Source of the DNA: BMS3ABIN04 sp965554225
Lineage (GTDB): Bacteria; Bacteroidota; Ignavibacteria; Ignavibacteriales; Melioribacteraceae
Direction: 5' to 3'
Assembly: GCA_965554225.1 (NCBI GenBank)
Contig: CBEVZC010000017.1
Span: forward strand, 1-38,826
Length of the DNA stretch: 38,826 nt
Below the pieces are notes generated by a model. It ran no database searches. It saw only the letters and a program-made list of their open reading frames with translations, and was not told where the DNA came from. Numbering within the stretch: position 1 is the first letter of the stretch; each line of letters opens with the position of its first letter. The translations under genes and the position numbers were made by a program. Below are positions 1 through 8,238 of the stretch, in pieces.

Positions 1-1005
1 CTTGTTGATGAAAATCGTATTCTTGTGAAAGAGGGGATAGAAAAGATTAATTTTAATCCCAGACCGGGGATACAAGCTTTAATGAAACGGGCAAGAATGA
101 CACCCGGTAATTTATCTGCTGGGCAAATTGTTTTTACCGTTGCTCCTAGAATTAATGCGGTAGGCAGAATGGGAGATGCATATAGAGCAGTAGAGCTGTT
201 TGTCACGAAAGATTACGCGGAGGCTGAAAGATTAGCCGGTGTATTGGAAGGAGAAAATTTTGAAAGGAGAAAAGTAGACGAGGTTACTTTTTCCCACGCA
301 ACAGAGCTTGCCAGAGAGGATATCGAAAATAATGATAGCCTTGGTTTGGTTCTTCACGATGATAATTGGCATCCCGGTGTTATTGGAATTGTTGCCTCTC
401 GATTAGTAGAAAAGTTTTACCGACCAACAATTATGCTTACAACAATTGATGGAGTTGCAAAAGGCTCAGCAAGAAGTATTATTGGCTTTAATATTTATGA
501 AGCGCTTCAGCAGTGTAAAGATCTTCTAGTTCAATTCGGCGGACATAAAGCTGCTGCCGGTTTAGAGATTAAAATTGATAAAATTGATGAGTTTAGAAAA
601 AGATTTAATGAGATTTTAAGAGAAACTTTAACTGCTCAAGATGTTAAACCGGAAGTAATAATTGATCAGAAAATATCTTTACATGATATTACACCAAAAT
701 TTGTTAGAATATTAAATCAATTTGCTCCCTTTGGCCCAGGTAATATGCGACCGGTATTTTTGGCCGAGAATGTTAACGTAAAAAGCACACCCCGAATTGT
801 AGGAAGGAACCACATGGTAGTTTCGTTTAGTCAAAACGGAACAGACCGAATTTATGATTCAATTGGATTTAATATGGGTGTGTTTGCTAATCAGATTGAA
901 AAAGATAAAAATAAAGTTGATATTGTGTTCACAATTGAAAAAATTGTTAGAGATGGAAGAACATATCCTCAATTAAGATTAAAAGATTTGAGAATCAAAG
1001 AATAA
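1..1005 (+). CDS. recJ: Single-stranded-DNA-specific exonuclease RecJ, C-terminal part (5' end outside window)
   Basis: RecJ degrades single-stranded DNA 5' to 3' in recombination and repair. The reading frame is open from base 1, so the N-terminal DHH catalytic half lies outside the window and only the last 334 residues are seen. They carry the end of the DHH region (RINAVGR), the DHHA1 domain with GSARS and the GGHKAAAG motif near residue 190 of the fragment, and the C-terminal OB-like domain with FGPGNMRPVF. An in-frame GTG at base 25 is not the true start, because family similarity continues to the edge. It stands 27 bases ahead of yebC on the same strand, in a repair-gene cluster with ruvC and ruvA. 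The family assignment is secure. Confidence 0.95.
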   Translation, partial: LVDENRILVKEGIEKINFNPRPGIQALMKRARMTPGNLSAGQIVFTVAPRINAVGRMGDAYRAVELFVTKDYAEAERLAGVLEGENFERRKVDEVTFSHATELAREDIENNDSLGLVLHDDNWHPGVIGIVASRLVEKFYRPTIMLTTIDGVAKGSARSIIGFNIYEALQQCKDLLVQFGGHKAAAGLEIKIDKIDEFRKRFNEILRETLTAQDVKPEVIIDQKISLHDITPKFVRILNQFAPFGPGNMRPVFLAENVNVKSTPRIVGRNHMVVSFSQNGTDRIYDSIGFNMGVFANQIEKDKNKVDIVFTIEKIVRDGRTYPQLRLKDLRIKE

Positions 1006-1032
1006 TTAGTAACTTTTATTTGGAGAACTTTT

Positions 1033-1764
1033 ATGTCGGGACATTCTAAATGGTCAACAATTAAAAGAAAAAAAGCTGCAGCCGATACAAAAAGAGGTAA
1101 AATATTTACAAAACTTATCAAAGAAATTACCATAGCTGCCAGACAAGGCGGAGGCGATCCCGGTGCAAATCCTCGCTTAAGACTTGCTATTGACAATGCT
1201 AAATCGGCAAATATGCCTAGTGATAATATTGAGAGAGCAATCAAAAAAGCAACGGGAGAGCTGGAGGGAGTTAATTATATTGAATTAACTTATGAAGGAT
1301 ACGGACCCGGAGGCATTGCACTTTTAATTGAAAGCGTAACGGATAATAAAAATAGGACAGTTGCAGATGTAAGACACATTTTAAGTAAACATGGCGGGAG
1401 TTTAGGCGAGACCGGATCTGTTGCTTGGATGTTTGATAGAAAAGGTGTTATTACAGTAGTTGCGGAAGGTAAATCCGAAGACGAAGTAATGGAAGTTGTG
1501 CTGGAAGCGGGTGCAGAAGATTTTCAAACTGAGGATGATTTTTATGAAGTAACTACCGCGGTTGAAGATTTCGAAGAGGTTAGAAAAGCTTTACAGAATT
1601 CTAATTTTAATATTGAAAACGCAAGTCTACAGTGGATTGCTAAAAATACTGTTTCGGTCAGCGGAGAAAATGCGGAAAAAGTGATAAAAATAATTGACGC
1701 TCTTGAAGATAATGATGATGTACAGAATGTATATACAAATGCCGATTTTGTTGATGCTGAATAA
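1033..1764 (+). CDS. yebC: YebC/PmpR family (TACO1-like) regulatory protein
   Basis: This 243-residue protein is a full-length YebC/PmpR/TACO1 family member. It opens with the family hallmark MSGHSKWSTIKRKKAA, followed by GKIFTKLIKEI, NPRLRLAIDNAK and the acidic C-terminal domains (ETGSVAWMF, NVYTNADF). In bacteria the family has been described as DNA-binding regulators, and more recently as ribosome-associated factors that help translation through proline-rich stretches; the sequence does not say which applies here. The ATG at 1033 has GGAG at 1022-1025 at suitable spacing. It sits between recJ and ruvC, the usual yebC-ruvC-ruvA neighbourhood, and is probably co-transcribed with them. Confidence 0.96.
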   Translation: MSGHSKWSTIKRKKAAADTKRGKIFTKLIKEITIAARQGGGDPGANPRLRLAIDNAKSANMPSDNIERAIKKATGELEGVNYIELTYEGYGPGGIALLIESVTDNKNRTVADVRHILSKHGGSLGETGSVAWMFDRKGVITVVAEGKSEDEVMEVVLEAGAEDFQTEDDFYEVTTAVEDFEEVRKALQNSNFNIENASLQWIAKNTVSVSGENAEKVIKIIDALEDNDDVQNVYTNADFVDAE

Positions 1765-1794
1765 AAGTTTAATTTATTACTTGTAGTCTGTTAT

Positions 1795-2331
1795 ATGATA
1801 ATTTTGGGTGTTGATCCTGGTACTAAATTTACCGGATACGGAATTGTAAAGTATATGAACAATGAGCTTGTTTATGTCGGCTCGGGAGTAATTAAGCCTT
1901 TTGCTAATTTGAATATTGCAAACAAGTTAGATAAAATTTATAGAGAATTGCAAAAAGTAATTACTTTATATAAACCTGATGAGTTTTCACTTGAAACTGC
2001 ATTTTACGGGAAAAATGTTCAATCAACGTTGAAAATAGGATATGTAAGGGGCGTTTCTCTTCTGGTTTCTGCGCATAATAAATTAGATGCGGCTGAATAC
2101 TCTCCGCGCGAAATAAAAAAAGCAGTTGTTGGAAAGGGAAGCGCATCAAAAGAACAAGTTCAATTTATGATAAATAAATTGCTTGGGCTAGAAGAAAAAA
2201 GCATGAAATTTGATGAATCCGATGCGTTAGCTGTTGCAATCTGTCATGCGTTTAAGAAGAATACAAAACAATCAAAAAGCTCAAGTTGGGCTGCGTATGT
2301 TTCCGCCAATCCCGATAAAATTATTGTATGA
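1795..2331 (+). CDS. ruvC: Crossover junction endodeoxyribonuclease RuvC
   Basis: RuvC is the dimeric resolvase that nicks Holliday junctions after RuvAB branch migration. The 178 residues are normal length. The four acidic metal-binding positions expected from the E. coli enzyme are visible: D7 (ILGVDPGT), E67 (SLETAFYGKN), D140 and D143 (FDESDALAVAICHA). The start ATG at 1795 lies 30 bases after yebC, with no clear Shine-Dalgarno sequence. The C-terminal extension SSSWAAYVSANPDKIIV goes beyond the catalytic fold. ruvA follows 49 bases downstream; ruvB is not in the window. Confidence 0.97.
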   Translation: MIILGVDPGTKFTGYGIVKYMNNELVYVGSGVIKPFANLNIANKLDKIYRELQKVITLYKPDEFSLETAFYGKNVQSTLKIGYVRGVSLLVSAHNKLDAAEYSPREIKKAVVGKGSASKEQVQFMINKLLGLEEKSMKFDESDALAVAICHAFKKNTKQSKSSSWAAYVSANPDKIIV

Positions 2332-2380
2332 AAATAATACAAATCGTAAAAATTTTAAATTATATCAAAGATACAAATAA

Positions 2381-2971
2381 ATGATTGGTTACTTAACCGG
2401 AAAAATAATATCTAAAAAACCCACCCAATTATTAGTAGATGTAAATGGCGTTGGATATCTCATCAACATATCCATAAATACTTTTGAAAATATACATGAT
2501 AGTGAATCGACGGTTTCGTTGTATACTTATTTGAGTGTTAGGGAAGACGCTTTAACATTATATGGTTTTTTAACCACTTCTGAAAAGGAAATGTTTGAAA
2601 AACTAATAAGTGTTAGTGGTGTGGGACCTAAGCTTGCTCAAAGTATTTTATCGGGAATACAGGTTAGCGATCTCAAAGAAGCATTGCAGTTTGGTGATAA
2701 ATCCAGAATAATTGCAGTTCCCGGTGTTGGTAAAAAAACAGCTGACAGATTGATTGTTGAACTAAAAGATAAGGTCGATTCTATTTTAACCGATGGAGAA
2801 AATTTATCCTCGGAAGCTTTTGGAATAAAATCCGATACGGTAAATGCCCTTTTAGCGCTTGGCTACAATAAAAAAACTGCAGAATCGGCAGTAAGAAAAA
2901 TTTTAGAACGCTCACCGGATTTAACACTTGAGGGATTAATCAAAAGAGCGTTATCGGAGATAACCGGATAG
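2381..2971 (+). CDS. ruvA: Holliday junction branch migration protein RuvA
   Basis: RuvA binds the four-way junction as a tetramer and loads the RuvB motor. The 196 residues have the classical three-part layout: an N-terminal OB fold beginning MIGYLTGKI and ending TYLSVREDALTLYGF, two helix-hairpin-helix motifs in the middle (VSGVGPKLAQSIL and VPGVGKKTADRLI), and a C-terminal helical domain (NALLALGYNKKTAESAV) that normally contacts RuvB. It is the last gene of the recJ-yebC-ruvC-ruvA run; a 205-base AT-rich spacer ending in a terminator-like hairpin follows. No ruvB is linked within the window. Confidence 0.97.
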   Translation: MIGYLTGKIISKKPTQLLVDVNGVGYLINISINTFENIHDSESTVSLYTYLSVREDALTLYGFLTTSEKEMFEKLISVSGVGPKLAQSILSGIQVSDLKEALQFGDKSRIIAVPGVGKKTADRLIVELKDKVDSILTDGENLSSEAFGIKSDTVNALLALGYNKKTAESAVRKILERSPDLTLEGLIKRALSEITG

Positions 2972-3139
2972 TTGCCTGAAGTAAAATTGGAGAAAATTTT
3001 GTGTACTAAATGAGCTATTGAAAATAATTTCAAAAAAAAGTATATTTAATGTCTTAAAATTATGAATGTATTAAAATACAATATAGGCAAAATACAAAAG
3101 TTACTTAATTCGAATACAAAAGGATAAAACCTGAAATTC

Positions 3140-3176
3140 AAAATGCACTTCCAAAATCGGTGGTGCATTTTTTTTT
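3140..3176 (+). terminator. Rho-independent terminator-like hairpin abutting the next start codon
   Basis: A 9-base-pair stem (AAAATGCAC at 3140-3148 with GTGCATTTT at 3163-3171, inner CC/GG pairs) is followed by nine consecutive T residues at 3168-3176. The next base begins the ATG of the NIF3-type gene. It probably ends the recJ-ruvA transcript, but its position leaves almost no leader for the following gene. Confidence 0.7.
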
Positions 3177-4304
3177 ATGATTGCTGAAGAATTGATAAAA
3201 TATTTAGAAGGTTGGGCTCCGCCGGGAGCTGCGTGGAGCCAAGACAACGTCGGGCTTCAAATTGGTTCGAGGAAAACAAAAGTTAAAAATGTTTTCCTCT
3301 GTCTCGAACTTACAGACGAGGCAGCCGAGGAAGCCGTAAAAAGTCACTGTAATTTTATTTTTACCCACCATCCGTTACTGTTCAATCCGCTTAAAAATCT
3401 AGATTTTCAAAATAACTCCAAAGCTAAATTAATTGAAAAAGTTGTTAAAAATGACCTAGTAGTTTATTCGGCTCACACTAACTTGGATTTTACTAAAGAC
3501 GGTGTAAGTTTTGAATTAGCGAAGGTATTAAAACTTAATAACATTAGGTTTTTAAAACGTGAAGAAGAAAATCAATTCAAATTAGTTGTTTTTGTTCCGA
3601 ACAGCTATGTAGAAAAAATATCGAATGCAATTTTTGATGCAAGCGGAGGAATAATAGGTGAATATAATAAATGTAGTTTCAGAACTTCCGGAACAGGTAC
3701 ATTTAAAGGTTCTGATATATCAAATCCTGTAATAGGAAAGAGAAACTCGTTTGAATATGTTGATGAAATTAGATTGGAGGTGTTGGTTAATTCTTGGAGT
3801 TTAAATAAAGTAATTACTGCAATGCTTAAAGTCCATCCTTATGAAGAACCTGCTTACGATATTTATCCGTTGAAAAATGAAAATTCAAATTATGGTTTTG
3901 GAGCTGTTGGAGAATTACAAAAATCATTAAGCCAAAAAGAATTTTTATCACATGTTTGCAAATCCTTGAAAACGGAAAACGTAAGATATGCAAAAGGCAA
4001 AAACGGAAAAATTAAAAAAGTTGCTGTTTGCGGAGGAAGCGGCACCGATTTATTAAACGCTGCTGTAGATCAAAAAGCAGATGCATTTATTACAGCGGAT
4101 ATAAAGTATCATACGTTTCAAGACGGAGAAAATAAAATTCTATTTATTGATGCAGGGCATTATGAAACGGAAGTTTTGGTATTAAATATTGTGAAGAAGA
4201 AAATGGAAAAGTTTATAAATAAACAGGGTGAATCTTTGGAAATTATTAAGTTCAAAAGATCTACAAACCCGGTAAAGTTTTTTAATAATAAAGGAGTAAA
4301 ATAA
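3177..4304 (+). CDS. NIF3/DUF34-family dinuclear metal-centre protein, long form
   Basis: At 375 residues this is the long type of the NIF3 (DUF34, YqfO/YbgI) family, which forms hexamers with a two-metal site. Metal-ligand motifs are visible at H64-H65 (FTHHPLLF), H99/D103 (SAHTNLD) and near H328/E330 (GHYETEV). Between the two NIF3 halves, about residues 130-235, lies the inserted PII/CutA-like domain (FKLVVFVPN to VHPYEEPAYDIYPL) of the YqfO type. The family was once annotated as GTP cyclohydrolase I type 2, and its cellular job is not settled. The ATG at 3177 fits the family N terminus (DNVGLQIG at 23-30), although it directly follows a terminator-like T tract. The zinc-ribbon gene follows after one base, so the two are co-expressed. 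Confidence 0.93.
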   Translation: MIAEELIKYLEGWAPPGAAWSQDNVGLQIGSRKTKVKNVFLCLELTDEAAEEAVKSHCNFIFTHHPLLFNPLKNLDFQNNSKAKLIEKVVKNDLVVYSAHTNLDFTKDGVSFELAKVLKLNNIRFLKREEENQFKLVVFVPNSYVEKISNAIFDASGGIIGEYNKCSFRTSGTGTFKGSDISNPVIGKRNSFEYVDEIRLEVLVNSWSLNKVITAMLKVHPYEEPAYDIYPLKNENSNYGFGAVGELQKSLSQKEFLSHVCKSLKTENVRYAKGKNGKIKKVAVCGGSGTDLLNAAVDQKADAFITADIKYHTFQDGENKILFIDAGHYETEVLVLNIVKKKMEKFINKQGESLEIIKFKRSTNPVKFFNNKGVK

Positions 4305-4305
4305 A

Positions 4306-5043
4306 TTGCTTAATCGTCTTTCAATACTGTACGAATTACAGTTAATTGATGATCAACTTGATGAATTAGAAGAATTACGAGGTGATCTTCCTCTGGCTGT
4401 AAACGAGTTAAAAAATCAAATATCTTCAATAACAGAAAATATTTCCACAAAAGAATCTGACAAAGCCGAGTTATTGGAAAAAAGAAAGCATAATGAGTCT
4501 GAAATTGAGAGGTTAAATGAGAATCTCAAAAAATTTAAAGCTCAATTATACAAAGTAAGAAACAACAAAGAGTACGATGCCCTCACTAAGGAAATTGATC
4601 ATAGCGAAGAGAAGATCAAAGAGTTGGACACCGAAAATATGGAAGCTGAAAACATTATTGAAAAAATAAAATTTGAAGTTGAAGAGTTGCAACCTCAAGT
4701 AGATGAACTTGAAGAGAAGGTTAAAAAGAAAGAAGCAGAATTAAAAAAGATTATTAAAGCAAACGAAAGAGAAGAAGTAAAATTAAGAGAAAAGCGCGAA
4801 AAGGTTGCTTCACAGATCAGGAAATCCGATTACCATACATACATGAGAATTCGTAAAGCACTTGGCGGAATTGCCGTAGCATCTATTTCAAGAGGCGCTT
4901 GTACTGGGTGCCACAACGTTGTTCCTTCACAAAGGCAGATAGAAATAAGAGGAAACAGAAGATTATTTACTTGTGAATCATGCGGAAGACTGCTGGTTTC
5001 AGGTGAAATTGCAGAAGAAGTTCATAAGAGATTAAATTTATAA
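4306..5043 (+). CDS. Coiled-coil protein with C4-type zinc ribbon
   Basis: This 245-residue protein is almost entirely alpha-helical coiled coil from about residue 5 to 175, very rich in Glu and Lys. It ends in a zinc ribbon with two CxxC pairs at C199/C202 (CTGCH) and C223/C226 (CESCG). It belongs to a widespread C4-type zinc-ribbon family often found beside NIF3 genes. A role in nucleic-acid or ribosome-related processes has been suggested for such proteins but cannot be shown here. The start is a TTG at 4306, one base after the NIF3 stop codon, supported by a good Shine-Dalgarno AAGGAG at 4291-4296. A strong terminator follows the gene. Confidence 0.9.
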   Translation: MLNRLSILYELQLIDDQLDELEELRGDLPLAVNELKNQISSITENISTKESDKAELLEKRKHNESEIERLNENLKKFKAQLYKVRNNKEYDALTKEIDHSEEKIKELDTENMEAENIIEKIKFEVEELQPQVDELEEKVKKKEAELKKIIKANEREEVKLREKREKVASQIRKSDYHTYMRIRKALGGIAVASISRGACTGCHNVVPSQRQIEIRGNRRLFTCESCGRLLVSGEIAEEVHKRLNL

Positions 5044-5078
5044 AAATCGTATAATTTGACTTTTAACAGGTTGTTTAT

Positions 5079-5110
5079 GCCGTACTTAATAAAATTAAGT
5101 GCGGCTTTTT
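5079..5110 (+). terminator. Rho-independent terminator between convergent genes
   Basis: A 12-base-pair stem with one G-T wobble (5079-5090 with 5094-5105, AAA triloop) is followed by TTTTT at 5106-5110. It lies 36 bases after the zinc-ribbon stop codon and just before the end of the convergent gene at 5115, so it could act in both directions. Confidence 0.85.
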
Positions 5111-5114
5111 GTTG

Positions 5115-5450
5115 TTAAATTTTCAATAAATTATTTCCTTCTAAAATCGATTTTACCGCTTTGGAATCTACTGCTGTAAACCCTACTAGCAAATTATGAT
5201 GCCTTCTGTGTATAATAAATATTACATCCCTTTTTGTTCTATGCAAATCAAGCGGAAACCAATGCTTAAAATCCCCGGTTCCCCAAATCCTAAATTTACC
5301 TGTCATTAAAGATGGCTTTGCCAGTTCAACATAAGCTATATCTGAAAAGTTTATCTTTTGCGATGTAAATGTGGTGAAATAATATTTCCGCAGTAGGATA
5401 TAATTGTTTGTGATTTTGACTAAACTATCCGTATAAAATAATTTTTCCAT
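5115..5450 (-). CDS. Small hypothetical protein, possibly PH-like fold
   Basis: I do not recognise this 111-residue protein with certainty. It has no signal peptide or membrane segment. The pattern of short beta strands rich in aromatic residues (YILLRKYYFTTF, INFSDIAYVEL), a basic middle (HRTKRDVIFIIHRRHH) and a final helix (VDSKAVKSILEGN) resembles small bacterial PH-like domains, but that is inference from appearance only. It starts 2 bases after the stop of the exported protein gene at 5453-5869, so the two form a tight operon and may work together. Confidence 0.6.
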   Translation of the reverse strand: MEKLFYTDSLVKITNNYILLRKYYFTTFTSQKINFSDIAYVELAKPSLMTGKFRIWGTGDFKHWFPLDLHRTKRDVIFIIHRRHHNLLVGFTAVDSKAVKSILEGNNLLKI

Positions 5451-5452
5451 GG

Positions 5453-5869
5453 TTATAATAAAGAAATAATTCCTAAAATTATTGCAAAAACTTTTTTAGA
5501 AATTCCTAAATAAACACCGAACTTTCCAAGATCATAATTTGGAATGCTGTTATATTTTAACATAAGGAATTTTGAAATATTATTCTTTGCCGAAGCTAAT
5601 TTATCCTTCTGCGCAAAACTATTTAATGTAAGGGTAAGGTCTGAATTCAAATCCAAATTTGGAATTAGAAAAATATTATTCCTTGATTTCCGGGATGGAA
5701 CAATAATTTTTAAATGTTGAAATTCTTTGTTTGGTAATATGGTCCCTTCTAACTTAAGTCTAATTTTGGACGAATCCGGAAGTGCAGGAAAGGAATTTTT
5801 ACTTCTTTGGGCATATAGAATTCCGGAAATGAAAAGAAAAACAATTACCGTAATTTTGAATAAATTCAT
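5453..5869 (-). CDS. Hypothetical exported protein with C-terminal membrane segment
   Basis: This 138-residue protein is not recognised. The chosen start is the ATG at 5869 (MNLFKITVIVF); an in-frame TTG two codons upstream is less likely. An N-terminal signal peptide ends near FISGILYAQ. A predicted beta-rich middle follows (KIRLKLEGTILPN, LKIIVPS), and a hydrophobic C-terminal segment of about 15 residues (KVFAIILGIISLL) could anchor it in the membrane. It lies 2 bases upstream of the PH-like gene. Immediately upstream is a spacer packed with inverted repeats, so its promoter is not obvious. Confidence 0.6.
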   Translation of the reverse strand: MNLFKITVIVFLFISGILYAQRSKNSFPALPDSSKIRLKLEGTILPNKEFQHLKIIVPSRKSRNNIFLIPNLDLNSDLTLTLNSFAQKDKLASAKNNISKFLMLKYNSIPNYDLGKFGVYLGISKKVFAIILGIISLL

Positions 5870-5914
5870 AACCAAAACTCAATTTAATTATGAGTCCGCT
5901 CTAAAAAGGTAGTA

Positions 5915-5994
5915 AACGGTTAAAACCGTTAAAACAAGGTTTGTTTTTATCTTCTATTCCCACGTTTGAAAACGTGGGTTAACGAAAAACAAAC
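5915..5994. repeat. Cluster of nested inverted repeats (REP-like)
   Basis: Two perfect palindromic units lie side by side: AACGGTT-AA-AACCGTT at 5915-5930, and CCCACGTTT-GA-AAACGTGGG at 5959-5978. The second is enclosed by a further matching pair, GTTTGTTTTT (5939-5948) and AAAAACAAAC (5985-5994). The layout resembles intergenic REP/BIME-type elements, but no second copy of these sequences was seen in the window, so family membership is inference. It sits between radA and the small gene pair on the minus strand. Confidence 0.6.
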
Positions 5995-6077
5995 TTTTTA
6001 CATATTGAACTTAATTATAAATTAAATAAAAACTACTTCAATATAAAGTTATTAATTAGGAATTATTAATTCTTTTA

Positions 6078-6102
6078 TTGAACAGACAACTAATCTGTTC
6101 AA
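6078..6102. repeat. Short perfect inverted repeat downstream of radA
   Basis: TTGAACAGA at 6078-6086 pairs perfectly with TCTGTTCAA at 6094-6102 across a 7-base loop. It lies 43 bases beyond the radA stop codon on the minus strand. There is no T tract after it in that direction, so it is not a classical terminator; it may shape the 3' end of the mRNA or be part of the REP-like spacer. Confidence 0.45.
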
Positions 6103-6144
6103 CATTATTTGAAGAATAAAGTTTTAAGAACAGGAGTTTTGATA

Positions 6145-7500
6145 TCAGCTTAATATTTCTTCTATGGCGGTAACTAAATTTTCAACAGGTATAATATTTA
6201 TTTTGTTTTTGCGTTTAATCGATTTCATGTTGTTTTTAGGAATCACAATATTTTCAAAACCCAATTTGTATGCTTCCTGAATTCTTTTTTCAATATTCCC
6301 TACGCTTCTTATTTCTCCACCAAGACCAACTTCTCCAATAACAACAGTACTTTCCTTGCAAGGTTTGTTTGATAAACTTGAGGTAATTGCAGCGCAAACC
6401 GCAAGGTCAACAGCCGGTTCAAATATTTTAATTCCGCCTGCCATATTTAAAAACACATTGTGGGAAGAAAGTCGCAAGCCAACTCTTTTTTGAAGAACCG
6501 CGAGCAGAATCGAAAGACGTCTGTAATCAAAACCGGTTGCAACTCTTTGGGGGTTTCCAAAACTGGAAGGGGTTAATAAAGCTTGGACTTCAAACAGTAC
6601 GGGACGAGTTCCCTCCATGCTGGAAGTTACAATTGCACCCGTTGTATTTCCGTAACGCTCGCTTAAAAATATCTCGCTCGGATTTTTAACTTCGCTTAAT
6701 CCGTAGCTATGCATTTCGAATATTCCAATTTCGTTTGTATTACCAAATCTATTTTTTAAGGCTCTCAAAATTCTGTACGAATGATTTTTCTCTCCTTCAA
6801 ATTGTAATACTGCATCAACAATGTGTTCTAAAACTTTTGGTCCGGCTATAAAACCCTCTTTTGTAACATGCCCTACAAGCAATGCCGCAAAAGTGGATTT
6901 CTTGGCTTCTTGCAGTAGTAATAAAGTACATTCTCTAATTTGAGTGATGGTTCCGGCGGCATTATCTAAATCAGGATTATGAATTGTTTGTATTGAATCA
7001 ATAATAACAACCAAAGGGCTGACTTTTGCTATAGTATTTTTTATGGTCTCCAAATCGGTTTCGGCAAGGACAAGCAAGTTTTCGCTTTTTATTTTTAGTC
7101 GTGTAAAACGAAGTTTAATTTGCCTAACCGATTCCTCACCGGTAACATAAAGCACGGTTCCGTTAATTTTTGCAGCCGCTTGCATAACGAGAGTTGACTT
7201 TCCTATTCCCGGATCGCCTGCTATAAGAACAACCGAACCGGGCATTAATCCACCGCCTAAAACACGATCGAATTCTTCGACGGTTGTTTTAATCCTTTCT
7301 TCTTCGCTTAAAACAACTTCCTTTAGACTAAAAACTTCCGTTTCCTTTAATAATTTTTTGCTTTTCTCTTTTTTTGTTTCTTTTACTTCTTCTGTAAACG
7401 TATTCCATTCTCCGCACATCGGGCATTTACCCAGCCACGTTAATGATTCGTAACCGCAGTTTGTACAAATATAAACTATTTTATTTTTTGCTTTTGCCAT
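6145..7500 (-). CDS. radA: DNA repair protein RadA (Sms)
   Basis: RadA is a RecA-like ATPase with DnaB-like branch-migration activity in recombinational repair. The 451 residues show the complete domain order: an N-terminal C4 zinc finger (C12, C15, C26, C29; CTNCGYES and CPMCGEW), the RecA-like ATPase with Walker A GDPGIGKST at 95-103, the family-specific KNRFG motif near residue 250, and a C-terminal Lon-protease-like domain (from about 280) with GGEIRSVGNIEKRI. The gene starts 6 bases downstream of the ABC ATPase gene on the minus strand and is probably co-transcribed with it. Confidence 0.97.
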   Translation of the reverse strand: MAKAKNKIVYICTNCGYESLTWLGKCPMCGEWNTFTEEVKETKKEKSKKLLKETEVFSLKEVVLSEEERIKTTVEEFDRVLGGGLMPGSVVLIAGDPGIGKSTLVMQAAAKINGTVLYVTGEESVRQIKLRFTRLKIKSENLLVLAETDLETIKNTIAKVSPLVVIIDSIQTIHNPDLDNAAGTITQIRECTLLLLQEAKKSTFAALLVGHVTKEGFIAGPKVLEHIVDAVLQFEGEKNHSYRILRALKNRFGNTNEIGIFEMHSYGLSEVKNPSEIFLSERYGNTTGAIVTSSMEGTRPVLFEVQALLTPSSFGNPQRVATGFDYRRLSILLAVLQKRVGLRLSSHNVFLNMAGGIKIFEPAVDLAVCAAITSSLSNKPCKESTVVIGEVGLGGEIRSVGNIEKRIQEAYKLGFENIVIPKNNMKSIKRKNKINIIPVENLVTAIEEILS

Positions 7501-7506
7501 ATAATA

Positions 7507-8238
7507 TTAAAAACCAGTACGTTTTATAAAGCTTTGTACAATTTTATCATCTGTGTTAACTATTTCATCCGGAGTTCCCTTGAAATATATTTTACCTTTG
7601 TAAAGCATTGCAATTTTGTCGGAAACATTTTTAACACTGAACATATCGTGCGTTACTACAATTGATGTAACATTTAATTTCTCGGCTAAGTCTCTGATCA
7701 GTTCGTCAATCGAATCCGACATAATGGGATCGAGTCCGGTTGTCGGTTCATCGTATAAAATATATTCCGGTTCGGTAATTAAAGCTCTTGCAAGTCCCAC
7801 TCTCTTTTTCATTCCGCCGGAAAGTTCTGCCGGTTTAAGTTCTTCTATTCCCGGCAAACCAACCAATTCAAGTTTTCCCTTAACTTTACTACTAATCTCT
7901 TTTAAAGAAAAATCATATTCGTTTTCTACTAAAGGCAGAGCAATGTTTTCTCCAACTGTCATCGAGTCGAATAAAGCAGCACCTTGAAATAAGTATCCGA
8001 ATTTCCTTCTGATTTCGTAAAGTCTTTTTGTGTTGTTCGGATCAATTTTCTCATTTCCAATCACAACATAACCTTCGTCAGGAAATAATAAACCCACGAT
8101 GTGTTTTAGCAATACACTCTTACCGCTTCCGCTTTTACCGATAATTGCAAGGGTTTCGCCTTCATTAATTTTTAAATTAACTCCGTTAAGAACGCGGTTA
8201 ACTCCAAAACTTTTATGAAGATTTACTACTTCAATCAT
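7507..8238 (-). CDS. ABC transporter ATP-binding protein, MlaF-like
   Basis: This 243-residue nucleotide-binding subunit has Walker A GKSGSGKS at 34-41, the Q-loop region GYLFQGAALFDSMTV, the signature LSGGMKKRVGLARAL, and Walker B running into YDEPTTGLDP. The SGGMKKRV signature and FQGAALFDSMTV segment are typical of the MlaF/Ttg2A group, which with MlaE and MlaD moves phospholipids between inner and outer membranes. No MlaE permease or MlaD substrate-binding gene is adjacent: upstream is a 223-base divergent promoter region, downstream is radA. The partner subunits must be elsewhere. Family level is confident; the exact role is inferred. Confidence 0.88.
   Translation of the reverse strand: MIEVVNLHKSFGVNRVLNGVNLKINEGETLAIIGKSGSGKSVLLKHIVGLLFPDEGYVVIGNEKIDPNNTKRLYEIRRKFGYLFQGAALFDSMTVGENIALPLVENEYDFSLKEISSKVKGKLELVGLPGIEELKPAELSGGMKKRVGLARALITEPEYILYDEPTTGLDPIMSDSIDELIRDLAEKLNVTSIVVTHDMFSVKNVSDKIAMLYKGKIYFKGTPDEIVNTDDKIVQSFIKRTGF

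Noticed and set aside
2972..3139. tRNA or small RNA in the spacer after ruvA
   Set aside because: The sequence is AT-rich with no cloverleaf and no stable stem apart from the terminator hairpin.
6078..6102. Classical terminator for radA
   Set aside because: The stem is perfect but no T run follows on the minus strand; recorded as an inverted repeat instead.
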